DNA of 64,000 bases from assembly GCA_032158295.1 (NCBI GenBank), contig CM063251.1, forward strand, positions 9,153,016 through 9,217,015, read 5' to 3'. The DNA comes from Pycnopodia helianthoides. Lineage: Eukaryota > Echinodermata > Asteroidea > Forcipulatida > Asteriidae. The stretch's first letter is position 1. Each line of letters opens with the position of its first letter. Below, in pieces: positions 25,670-35,385 of the stretch. The notes beneath the pieces were generated by a model. The model worked only from the letters and a program-made list of their open reading frames with translations, searched no databases and had not been told where the DNA came from. The position numbers and the translations under genes are program-made.

Positions 25670-28300
25670 CACAACACTTCGCCTTCACATCTTCTTGACC
25701 ATCAATGGATGCATTCTATGCACCGTAGAAGTACATGTATTGTTGCAGGGAACACAAAATGCATGCAACGGCATACATCCAGCTGGTAAATTGGCTCAGT
25801 AAAACTGCTCTGCAGCTGGGCAAACAAAAACATGGCTTCTTCACCCAGGAGCCAGGCTAGCCTTGTAGTCAGGCAGTGATTGAGTAATATATCACACACA
25901 TGTACATGTAGACCTCTATGTTAATGTAGCCTAAACTGTACAATAACCATGATAATTAGGCAAGTCTTGACAAATTATCAGCTAATTAGAATAACCTCAC
26001 AATACAGCTTGGTCTATGCTATTCATGGGGTAGGTTGTGCAACTATGGTACAGTACAGGTAATGTACATGTACATATACTTGTAATTTACATGTAACTGT
26101 GCCACTTTAAGAAAAGCTTATAATTGGAACAAGAGTTGTTATATTGATAAAATTATGCTTGCTATAAGAAAAAAATTAACAATCATCTTATGAGAAATTC
26201 CAGCTTTATACAATGTGTGCACATTGTACATTAAACAACACACAATACGGGTTAAAATGTAACCTAAAATTTAGTATTTACCCAGAAAAACATTACATCA
26301 GATTTAGCTCCAGACTATTAATCCCAAATAACACAACTTGCATACTTTAAATGTACATCAACAAATAAGGGATCACCAGCTAAATCAAATAAAAGATGCT
26401 TCAGATTGAAATTTTGAAACTTAAAACTGTAGTTCGATTATACCGTTTTTATACAGACCAGTAATTCATGTATTTTTTTCTATAATTTTTTACTAGTGTA
26501 ATGTGAAGAACAGTAGGCCTATGTACCATTATTCTATTCTGATGTAAATTTTAATTAGCCTATTATCCTGTGTATAAAACTGATATTTTCACTGTCTGAC
26601 ACAATGGTGAAATAAAACACTTTAATTGTTTCCCTTAATTGATCTGAAACATTTTCAGACTGATTTATAAGCAAAATGCATTGAAGATAGAAAGTGGACA
26701 AAATACATAATAATAATGTAATAAATTGTTTGTGAACAGTACTAGTACGCTTAATTTTAAGGTAAAAATGGAGATATTGAAACTGATGCATTTTAGCAGT
26801 ATAACTGTTGGCAACTACCTTTATCCTAAAACACAATTTGTTATCTTTTTTCTCTTTTTTTTTCCTTTTACTACAAGCATAACATAAATGTAGGTATTTA
26901 GTGCTGCTGGATTTCTTCATCCAATACCAGACATTTTTAAATTGTTTTGCTACTCTGTTCCCAGTAGGACTACTCACATCAACCAGATTTCCTGACACTT
27001 TGTGTATGTTTCCTGCGAGACCAATTTTATAATCATGTACATATTTGGACCCTGCCCTCAGGAAACAGTATTAAACTAACTGAACAGAAAGACATGCCAC
27101 GTAAATACGTGTACAACAAACATATCAGATATGTAAATTGTACATTAATTATTAAGTATTATGAGCCATGGCAAGTGAAGCCAAGGGAAACTATATATCA
27201 CTGGTTCAACTCAAAAAAGACAAAGTCATGTAAATTGTGCATATGTTATCATTAAACAAAAAACTAATAATGAAAATCTTCAATACATTTCCAATAAATA
27301 TTTTGACCAAAATAACTTAGGATCATTTTTTTCTTTTTCTGCCAGTCTTTCATAATGAATCAATTTATCCTCATTATCATGCATTTATCAAAACAGTGTA
27401 ATTTTATCATTAATTGTGAATGTGTATTGCATGTATGCATTTACTGTATGCTTTTTTATTTCATTTATTTCATTGCCTGCCAGGCAGATTAATAAGAACA
27501 CATTAATAGCGAACCGTCTCACTAATAAACGTTTCTGAGAATGGTTTCAACCAGAACCAATCAAATAAGACATACATGTAAGCTTTCAGATTAAATCTGA
27601 CTAGTCGTGTATCAAACATACATTTAACATGAATTTTCAATGGAAATTAATGACTCAAACATTATTTGCACTAAAATAGTAGCAAAATAATTATTTCAAC
27701 AGTTATATTGTAAAACTAGATTGCAATAAAACTACAGTGACAGTTTTAATGAGACAGAGACAATGATGAGCAAATTTGCCTGGAAAGGCTGGAGTGAATG
27801 GCACAAAGCCAATTTACAAGAGGAAATCAAGATTTCACTGAACTAGTAGAGCCTCAAGGTAGAGTCATTGACATCACTCTGACCCCCTACTTAGATAGGG
27901 CATGACACTGTGCATTGACATCATAAGCAAATACTCCTAACCACATTATTAAAAGGAACTCTTCAAAACACTTGCAACCTTCACCATCAATTTATAATGA
28001 ATTAGCATAACAATTAAGACATGAATAAGGAAAGTACAAGCTGACACCTTCAAGTATGCTTTGTCATTGCTGCAGGTTTAATCCTACTGCTGGATTTGGT
28101 TTTCGAGCAGTAGCACAGTACAACTCATCATCAGCCAAATAGAAATAGGAAACAATAGAAGTCAGGAAACAAGCTTGTTGAATCGTTGAAGAGAGTCTAC
28201 ATCGTCTACTTGATAGGGCTATAATGAGATTCACTTCCTTCCTCACTAGCTTAAACCTTTACCCTGGAATGCAATAATGTTTTCATCACAGCAAAATGTA
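25670..28300. other. Non-coding stretch
   Basis: The longest open frame here (26555-26998, minus, 147 codons) is Lys/Ser/Ile-rich low-complexity sequence without recognised motifs. No supported exon or repeat borders. Confidence 0.45.
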
Positions 28301-28305
28301 CCAGT

Positions 28306-28540
28306 GATCTCCCCATGCACAAATGTAGGTAATTGGGCTGATAGGCATAGGTGGTGTGCTGATACATGAGAACATTGGCTGATATGAAAAAGTAATAATA
28401 ACTTCTCTTTTTCCTTTTGTTTCCTTTTTGGTGGGGGGGGGGGAGAGGACTTCAGATAAAATTCACAGAAATCACTTAGAAACCATCAAGAAAACCCCAA
28501 ATTGCACACTAGGGCTTTTAAAAGCCAAAGATAACCAAAG
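28306..28540 (+). repeat. Dispersed repeat R1, copy 2 (right end lost)
   Basis: It shares gatctccccatgcac, attgggctgata, cagataaaattcac and gggcttttaaaagccaaagata with the 21075 copy in the same order. After about 28540 it gives way to the 34-bp satellite. A G tract lies inside it at about 28433-28443. Confidence 0.6.
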
Positions 28541-28576
28541 TTCCAAAAGCAAACTGTAAGCAGCACAGCCATACCA

Positions 28577-28698
28577 GGACCCAATTTCATGGCACTGCTT
28601 AGCACAGCATTCTGCACAGATGGAGTTCTGAAAAGCAGATGAACCTATGGGCCATAAGCGCAAAACTCTACGGTAAGCAGAGCCATGAAATTGGACCC
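28577..28698. mobile_element. Small inverted-repeat element inside the satellite edge
   Basis: The left end is ggacccaatttcatggcact and continues gctta. The right end, inverted, starts gggtccaatttcatggctct and continues gctta. The inverted repeats are about 24 bp and the element about 122 bp. Related single ends occur near 16927 and 56938. The inner part of the right repeat (gtaagcagagccat) closely resembles the start of the 34-bp satellite monomer (gtaagcagcacagccat). Confidence 0.55.
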
Positions 28699-28705
28699 AG
28701 AAGTG

Positions 28706-29892
28706 TTGCACTGTGAGCAGCAAAGCCATAGCAGAAGCACTGCACTGTAAACAGCACAGTCGTAGCAGAAGCACTGCACTGTAAACAGCACAGCCATACC
28801 AAAAGCACTACACTGTAAGCAGCACAGCATACCAAAGCATGCACTGTAAGCAGCACACATTACCAAACACTGCACTTAAGCAAAGCTACAGATCACTGCA
28901 CTGTAAGCAGCAAGCATACCAAAAGCACTGCACTGTAAGCAGCACACATTACCAGAAGCACTGCACTGTAAGCAGCACAGCATTACCAGAATCACTGCAC
29001 TGTAAGCAGCACAGCCATACCAAAAGCACTACACTGTAAGCAGCACAGCCATACCAAAAGCACTACACTGTAAGCAGCACAGCCTCACCAGTTGCACTGC
29101 ACTGTAAGCAGCTTGCTGTACTGTTAGCAGCACAGCCTTACCAGAAGCACTGCACTGTATTTTAGCAGCACAGCCGTACCAGAAGCACTGTACTGTAAGC
29201 AGCTTGCTGTACCAGAAGCACTGCACTGTAAGCAGCACAGCCATACCAGAAGCACTACACTGTAAGCAGCACAGCCGTACCAGAAGCACTACACTGTAAG
29301 CAGCTTGCCATACCAGAATCACTGCACTGTAAGCAGCACAGCCATACCAGAAGCACTGCCTTACAAGCAGCTTGCTGTACCAGAAGCACTGCAAAGTAAG
29401 CAGCTTAGCCATACCAGAAATACTGCACTGTAAGCAGCACAGCCATACCAGAAGCACTACACTGTAAGCAGCACAGCCGTACAGAAGCACTGCACTGTAA
29501 GCAGCTTGCCATACCAGAAGCACTGCACTGTAAGCAGCACAGCCATACCAGAAGCACTGCACTACAAGCAGCTTGCTTTACCAGAAGCACTGCACAGTAA
29601 GCAGCTTAGCCGTACCAGAAGTACTGCACTGTAAGCAGCACAGCCATACCAGAAGCACTACACTGTAAGCAGTACAGCCGTACCAGAAGTACTGCACTGT
29701 AAGCAGCTTGCCATACCAGAAGCACTGCACTGTAAGCAGCATAGCCATACCAGAAGCACTGCACTACAAGCAGCTTGCTGTACCAGAAGCACTGCACAGT
29801 AAGCAGCTTAGCCATACCAGAAGCACTGCACTGTAAGCAGCCTTACTATAATATCAGAAGCGCTGTCACTGTAAACAGCTTGACCCTTTTAG
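28706..29892. repeat. 34-bp satellite with higher-order structure
   Basis: About 34 tandem monomers of roughly 34 bp fill this stretch. The consensus is gtaagcagcacagccatacc followed by agaagcactgcact. Monomer subtypes (gcacagccatacc, gcttgccatacc, gcttgctgtacc, gcttagccgtacc) recur in a fixed order. The gcttgctgt subtype sits at 29112, 29203, 29371, 29572 and 29774, and the last two intervals are 201 and 202 bp, or six monomers. The edges are more degenerate. Open frames across it on both strands are a by-product of the repeat. Confidence 0.9.
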
Positions 29893-31378
29893 AAGCATTG
29901 TTCTACTTCTTGTGTTACCCATCAAATATGCCTTTCCACAAGAAAACTCTACAATAAATGCTGAGCTTGACAACCCTACCAGCACATTCATTCAAGCAGC
30001 CTGGCCCTTCCAGCTGGACAAATTTTCCAACAGTGTAGCCTAACTGAAAGTAAACTTCTTCATAAACTACATGACACACAGCCTTGCAGGAACGACTGGC
30101 TTGCCAAAAGTTATGTGTTGTACACCACCTAGAGCAGCAAAACTCTAGAAGAAACCCAGACATAAATTCCTAAAATTACTGGCATGTTAACAGCACAGCC
30201 ATGCATGTAACACTTGCCCGAGCAATGCCATGCCACAAGCACATCTGTTCGAAACAGAATATCAGCAATACAGCTCGTCAAATAGCGCAGCTCTGCTAAA
30301 AGCACAGCTTTACCTACATAATAGCTGCAAAAGTGTAGCTTTATCAAAATGGTTGCTTGCACCATGCTTGCACACTGCCTAGTTATTCGCTAGTACAGCA
30401 GCACGTTGATAGTGTTTAAATGCAGCTCTAAGGTGCTCTTAATAATTTACTGATTTACCTTTTTCTGGCCAAGTAGACGTCAAAGTTACTGGTTGATAAC
30501 CATTTTACACTTAAAATATGTATTTAGTAACAGAGAATTCAAGTAAAAAAAGCACTACTTCCAGCAGCTTTTTCAGCTGGAAGTCAACAACTGCTTATAA
30601 GATAATGATATGCATATGACCCCTTGACATTACTAGTGGCTAGTATGGTAGGTTTTGACACATTCCTGCCCTTTTCAAAACCAAGGCTTGGGCTTAGGCT
30701 CCGTCAGTTATTTGGAAGCTTTCATTACGCAAGCTTTCATTACGGGGCTTCAAATGGGCAGACAGAGCCCAAGTAGAAGCCCAAGACCCAGCTGTGGTTT
30801 AAAAAGGGGCATATATTACAAGCAATACACATGCCATATAATCATCTTGCATCTTTGCATTGAAACCTGTGTGTTTAGTTTGATGGTCTATTTTGAGGGA
30901 AAGTTTGGGCGAAACTAATTTAAGCTCAAATGAGACAATCTGCATTTTCACGGAAAGGTAGGTCCTTGGCTTCCTCCAATTCCCATGCTTCCCGAGCAGC
31001 AGCGGCAGAGGCAATCAGCTCAAAACCAACGAAACCAACAACGACACACCTCTGGGAACTTAAAGATTGTTAAATTCACCCCTACTTTCCTCCCGAGTCG
31101 ATTGACGATCCATAAGAGTTGCTTAAAAAGGTGATATCCTCAGAATTTTTGTTTATTTTTCCCCAATATCCATCATAAGAGGTGTCTGACTTGGCCATGA
31201 TCATTTAGTTTTGCTGTCTAGGGTAATTCAGATGCATTGTTGTGTATCAACGCTTGGCGTGTACTGAACCAAATTAAGCCAAGCTGTGAATTCACTTTGC
31301 CAAAGAAAAAAGTAAAATCCTCAAATCCCATATCTGTTGGAAATTGCCTTGCTGATTATGTGCATGTTGCACCATCAT
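29893..31378. other. Non-coding stretch flanking the satellite
   Basis: Up to about 30400 the sequence still contains drifting fragments such as cagcacagccatgc, suggesting decayed satellite. A possible short exon is listed separately at 30926-31051. Nothing else is supported. Confidence 0.45.
30926..31051 (-). CDS. Possible 3'-terminal exon of an unrecognised gene
   Basis: On the minus strand, an acceptor-like tttaagttcccag is followed by 41 sense codons and a TGA. The peptide starts RCVVVGFVGFELIAS, continues with an Ala run and then an acidic helix-like stretch (AREAWELEEAKDL), and ends NADCLI. In-frame stops lie just upstream of the acceptor, as expected for an intron. Amino-acid use looks more protein-like than in neighbouring frames. 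Against it: no family is recognised, no close polyadenylation signal is seen, and the plus strand is also open here. It could belong to an unknown minus-strand gene or be chance. Confidence 0.2.
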   Translation of the reverse strand, partial: RCVVVGFVGFELIASAAAAREAWELEEAKDLPFRENADCLI

Positions 31379-32326
31379 TTAAAGGTACACACCGGCTTCG
31401 TTGGGCTATTTAGGCTACAAAATAAACTAAAACATGATTCCAAAGGTCTTCCTGAAATGGAGAAGATTTGTTCATAAAAGAAACCATCAAATTTGGCCAT
31501 TTTCGAGCATTTTTCAAAAAGCGAAGGTCACATGATTGTGGTTCCGAAAAGTCAAGTGATCTTCAGAATTAGTTTTACTTCCAGCAGTATAAAAGTAAAA
31601 TACTGAACCAAATTTAAGTATTTTTTTAAAAACAATTATTCATGAGTATTTGGCGAAGAAGATTATGTATTCAGTTTATGGATGCAAGTTGTAAATAATG
31701 ATGAAAAATCGAACGTAAGATTCGCATTCAGAGAGTCCGTGCACGGAAGCGTGTTTTACGGCGCATCAGCGTGGGGAGCTAGCGGGTAAACCTTGGGGGC
31801 ATGTCCCGCACAGCCGGTGCAGTGTCTCGCCGGGCCAGAGAGACAAACCACGGAGGCATGAACTCGGAGCCTGTGGAGGGGTAGGGAGCCAGACCATTAA
31901 TTACGTTTTGTTTTACAAGGGTTTTAGTCTGTAGCCCTAGCTATTATCCCCTAACTATTGTCACATTACATGATGCCTGCGCTACACACGCAGCGGGACG
32001 ACGACGAATAGCTGCACGGTGTGGATCGGACTGTGTTTATGTCGGTTTTTTAATTACACGTGAATTTGTGAAATGAAGACTGGATCCTTATGCCTTACCA
32101 TTGTTATAATTAATACATAAACAGATCACTAGTCACGTAAACTTGACAGTTGCAACGGCTTGAAAAGCGTATACGCTGACCTTTGACAGCGTTTTGGTTT
32201 TTTCACATTTTTCGTTAATTACGTGACATTTTGATGATTTTTTTTTTACAACAACCATCGAAAAATTATTGTCTGTGATTCAACAACACTTAATTAGGTA
32301 AACAGTAAGCCGATGTGTCCCTTTAA
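31379..32326. mobile_element. TTAA-flanked terminal-inverted-repeat element, 948 bp
   Basis: The left end reads ttaaaggtacacaccggctt and the right end, inverted, reads ttaaagggacacatcggctt. TTAA stands at both borders, suggesting a TTAA-specific family. The interior contains a GC-rich block (31735-31895) unlike its surroundings. No transposase frame is visible. The ends resemble those of the 209-bp MITE at 25461-25669 only in the ttaaagg core. Confidence 0.65.
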
Positions 32327-32765
32327 GGAGTCACATTCATGTCCGTGTTGATATGAAATCGTAAAGTTTAGGGGTGTATTTGGGTTAGCTCCGTACGAGT
32401 ATTTAGGCAGGTCCAAATCAACTAGCCGCCACTGACATCAAGGGTCCTTCATCACAAGCTTTGCTTGACCTTGCATTTTTGGGATCTTTGCTTAAAGTGT
32501 TTTGGAGAAAGATAATTTTGACCATGTTTTAGTGTGAGGCTAAAATTTGTCATAATTTTTTTCTTCTATTTCCTGTGGACTCCATCTATTGGAAAAATAT
32601 AAAAACTCAGTACTTCAGAGCACATGAGAGCCACCCTTTAATACAGAAAACTAGTTTGAGCTTTTGAAGGATACTCTGTCTCTGAAACCATGTTTTATGA
32701 AACCCCCTTAAAAATAATATTAATAAGTAAGACAAAAAATAAAGAAATGTTCACTGTATGCGTGT
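32327..32765. other. Non-coding stretch between two mobile elements
   Basis: Nothing is supported on either strand. Confidence 0.5.
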
Positions 32766-32771
32766 CATAAG

Positions 32772-35024
32772 TATGGTGGCCCTGAAGGGACATTGAACAT
32801 ATATATTTACGTGAATATTTACGTCAATATTCATGGATTTTGCCCTAAATCGCGAATATTCACGTCAATATTCACGTCAATATTTGCGAATTCTGACCAA
32901 ATGCAAATATTTACGTAAATATTCACGTCAATTTTGTGGTTTGTGCCCCAAATCGCAAATATTCACGTAAATATTTACGTGAATATTTACGATTTTTGCC
33001 CCAAATCGGAAATATTCACATAAACATTTACGTGAATATTCACGATTTGTGCCCAATTCGCAAATATTGACGTGAATATTGACGTGAATATTTGCGATTC
33101 GTGCCCAAAATCGCGAATATGCGGTTTTGGTGCCCGAAATTTGGTTGGGCCTCAAATTCGTGAACCCACTGAACCGTGAATTTTTTTTCCAGCAACTTGA
33201 GGTGTCCTTTTAGTTTCGTTTAGTCTGGCACCTAGACACCCTGATCTCTAACGCTGGTGAGGCATAATGGTGTAAGGCCCTTACCGCGCTGGGAAAACCG
33301 TGTCTAGTCTAGACGCCAGCAGCCAGGAGCCAGCGATGGTGTGATGTTTATTCAATCAGCATCATCAAAAAACAAAAGGTTAATTTTCGTCGGACTATTT
33401 TCAAAATGAGCACTGGTACAATGGTTAGTAGTTATTACTTTATTTTAATTATTACACAATTTATTGAAACTCTTTTACTCAACGCCGTCTTCTCAATAAG
33501 ACCATAGAGCAAGGATTCCAGGGTGCCAGACTGAATTGCGAGCTTGCCTACCTAGGTTACTAACAAAACACAAATATTCACGGATGACTGGGTTTGCGAT
33601 TTGGGCACAAGCCATAAATCCATAAATATTTACGTGAATATTCACGTAAATATTTGCGATCACGGGCAAAAATCGTGAATATTTACGTAAATATTTACCT
33701 GAATATTTGTGTGTTTGGGCACAAATCATGAATATTTACGTAAATATTCACGTGAATATTTGCGATTGGGCCACAAATCGTGAATATTTACGTAAATATT
33801 TACGTGAATATTTGCGAATTGGGGCAAAAACCATGAATATTTACGTAAATATTAACGTGAATATTCATGATTTCGGGCACAAATCCAGGCCTCAAACTTC
33901 CCGGCGGCCACGACGGCCATGGCCGTCGGTGCCCTTGTTACTGGCCGTTGTGCCCCTCCAAAAATCATCTTCTTCAAAGCCATAATTGCCGTGCCATTAT
34001 TCCCTGTTGGCCGTGGTGCCCTTTTTAGTAGAAGTTAAATACATCATCAAAGTTGTTTAGAAGCACCAGCTGCCGCGATTTTTCTGAATATTTTTTACAC
34101 AGTTGTCAATGATTACGAAAAAACAAACTTTTCTACACAGACCAAGCCGACAGTTGGAGATCCTTTTCGTTATTTAATGTTGGCCCCACCTATTGAGACC
34201 CAGTTCCTCTTATCTTAATCCTCTACAGTTTGTTATACAAATGGTACTCTTTGTCTCTGTGGTTAATTCTCTACAGTTTGTTATACAAATGGTACTCTTG
34301 CTTCACTCGAAAGACAAGCCGCCTGTATGGTGTCTCTGTGGTTAATCCTCTACAGTTTGTTATACAATTGTTTTAGTTTGTAATACTCTTGCTTCACTCA
34401 AAAGACTACCGCACTCTGAGGTGTCTTTGTGCTTTTGTGACCTGGTTTTTTTACTCTAGTCATAGGAGTGGTGGATGTTGTGTTCTTTTTAACCTGGAAA
34501 GTTTGTTGACATCTGGTGGCTTTACAGTTTTACAGTTTGTTTATGAATAAGATGTGATTTATCAATATTTTATTCATGCAAATTGTTTTATCGGGTTAAC
34601 CACCCATAGGGGAACCTCTGGCCAATTTTCCAATTTACATATTTTTAATTTTCCAATTTTCCAATTTATATATTTTGAATTGTGTGTATAAAAAACTTGG
34701 GGTAACTAATGCATTACAGTGTTTATTGATGGCCTTCGTGCCTTTTTTTAAGTTGCATTTTTGGCCTTGGTGCCCAATCAACTGGCCTTGGTGCCCTCCA
34801 AAATTTGGCTTGCTCCAAGGCCAAAGTGGCCTTGCCCTAAAAATGTTGAAGTTTGAGGCCTGCAAATCACGAATATTTACGTGAATATTGACGTGAATAT
34901 TTGCAATTTGGGCATATATCGTGAATATTGACGTGAATATTTGCGATTTAGGGCAAAATCCATGAATATTGACGTAAATATTCACGTAAATATATATGTT
35001 CAATGTCCCTTCAGGGCCACCATA
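32772..35024. mobile_element. 2.25-kb inverted-repeat element built of AATATTTACGTAAATATT palindromes
   Basis: The left end tatggtggccctgaagggac is exactly inverted at the right end (35005-35024), and the terminal inverted repeats stay nearly identical for about 100 bp. CATAAG flanks both sides (32766-32771 and 35025-35030), a 6-bp target duplication. Inside each arm, units of roughly 50-60 bp alternate a gggcacaaatcg-type spacer with self-complementary aatatttacgtaaatatt blocks. No transposase is seen. The 6-bp duplication and TAT...ATA ends would fit the IS3EU group, but that is only an inference. A second element (33886-34862) is nested in the right arm. The whole lies in the E-protein intron next to the exon at 35181-35385. 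Confidence 0.85.
33886..34862. mobile_element. Nested 977-bp CAGGCCT-ended element
   Basis: The left end caggcctcaaacttc is exactly inverted at the right end (gaagtttgaggcctg). CAAATC flanks both sides (33880-33885 and 34863-34868), a 6-bp target duplication within the host element. GGCC/GTGCCC-rich blocks lie just inside each end, and the middle contains a locally repeated phrase, ctctacagtttgttatacaa, at about 34223, 34270 and 34349. It is the fullest member of the GGCC-rich family also seen at 16050, 19450 and 24165. Confidence 0.8.
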
Positions 35025-35180
35025 CATAAGCCTGCAAAGTTAGTTCCGTGGTAATTCTGTGTTGATTTTTTTTTTTAAATATTCTGCTCGATTTTGAAAA
35101 GAAAAACAAAACAAAAACAGAATAAGAGCACAAAATATACTATACTACAAAACATCGACAATGATTAAAGCAAATCTCAC

Positions 35181-35385
35181 CAGGTTTATAGGTAGTGGTA
35201 TGGCCTGCTGATCCAGAAGATGTTGGAGGTATCCCTGGTGCTACTGATCTTAATGGTCCTGCTGGTCCTGCTGGCCCTGCTGGTCCTGCTGGTCTTGCTG
35301 GCCCTGCTGGCCCTGTTTGTCCCATGGAAGCTCCATTATTAGCACCTCCAGGCTTCCCACCAGCTCCAGTGGGAGGTGAAAACAT
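35181..35385 (-). CDS. TCF3/TCF4/TCF12: Class I bHLH transcription factor (E-protein, TCF3/4/12 type), second coding exon
   Basis: On the minus strand, an acceptor (acttattgtag) is followed by an exon starting MFSPPTGAGGKPGG and ending YKPG at a donor (cctg then gtgaga). In vertebrate TCF4 and TCF12 the exon after DLLDFSA also begins MFSPP, in the same phase 0, so this exon pairs with 37567-37661. The 205-bp exon ends in phase 1. E-proteins dimerise with tissue-specific bHLH factors and bind E-boxes in the nucleus; this part belongs to the N-terminal activation region. The middle carries a GPAGPAG-type run (about six Gly-Pro-Ala triplets), which looks collagen-like and is not part of vertebrate E-proteins as I know them. 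It is encoded by a ggtcctgctggccctgct repeat. Later exons, including the bHLH, were not found to the left and may lie outside the window. Confidence 0.8.

Noticed and set aside
26555..26998. 147-codon minus-strand open frame
   Set aside because: Low-complexity Lys/Ser/Ile sequence without motifs, in AT-rich DNA.
29029..29562. 177-codon minus-strand open frame of Cys/Leu/Ala-rich repeats
   Set aside because: It lies wholly in the 34-bp satellite; the frame cycles with the repeat and is open on several frames.
28706..29892. CRISPR array
   Set aside because: The units are contiguous 34-bp monomers with no unique spacers, in an animal genome.
32928..33985. Open frames rich in Asn-Ile-Tyr-Val (NIYVNIHVNI type)
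   Set aside because: They are translations of the AATATTTACGTAAATATT palindromes in the mobile element.
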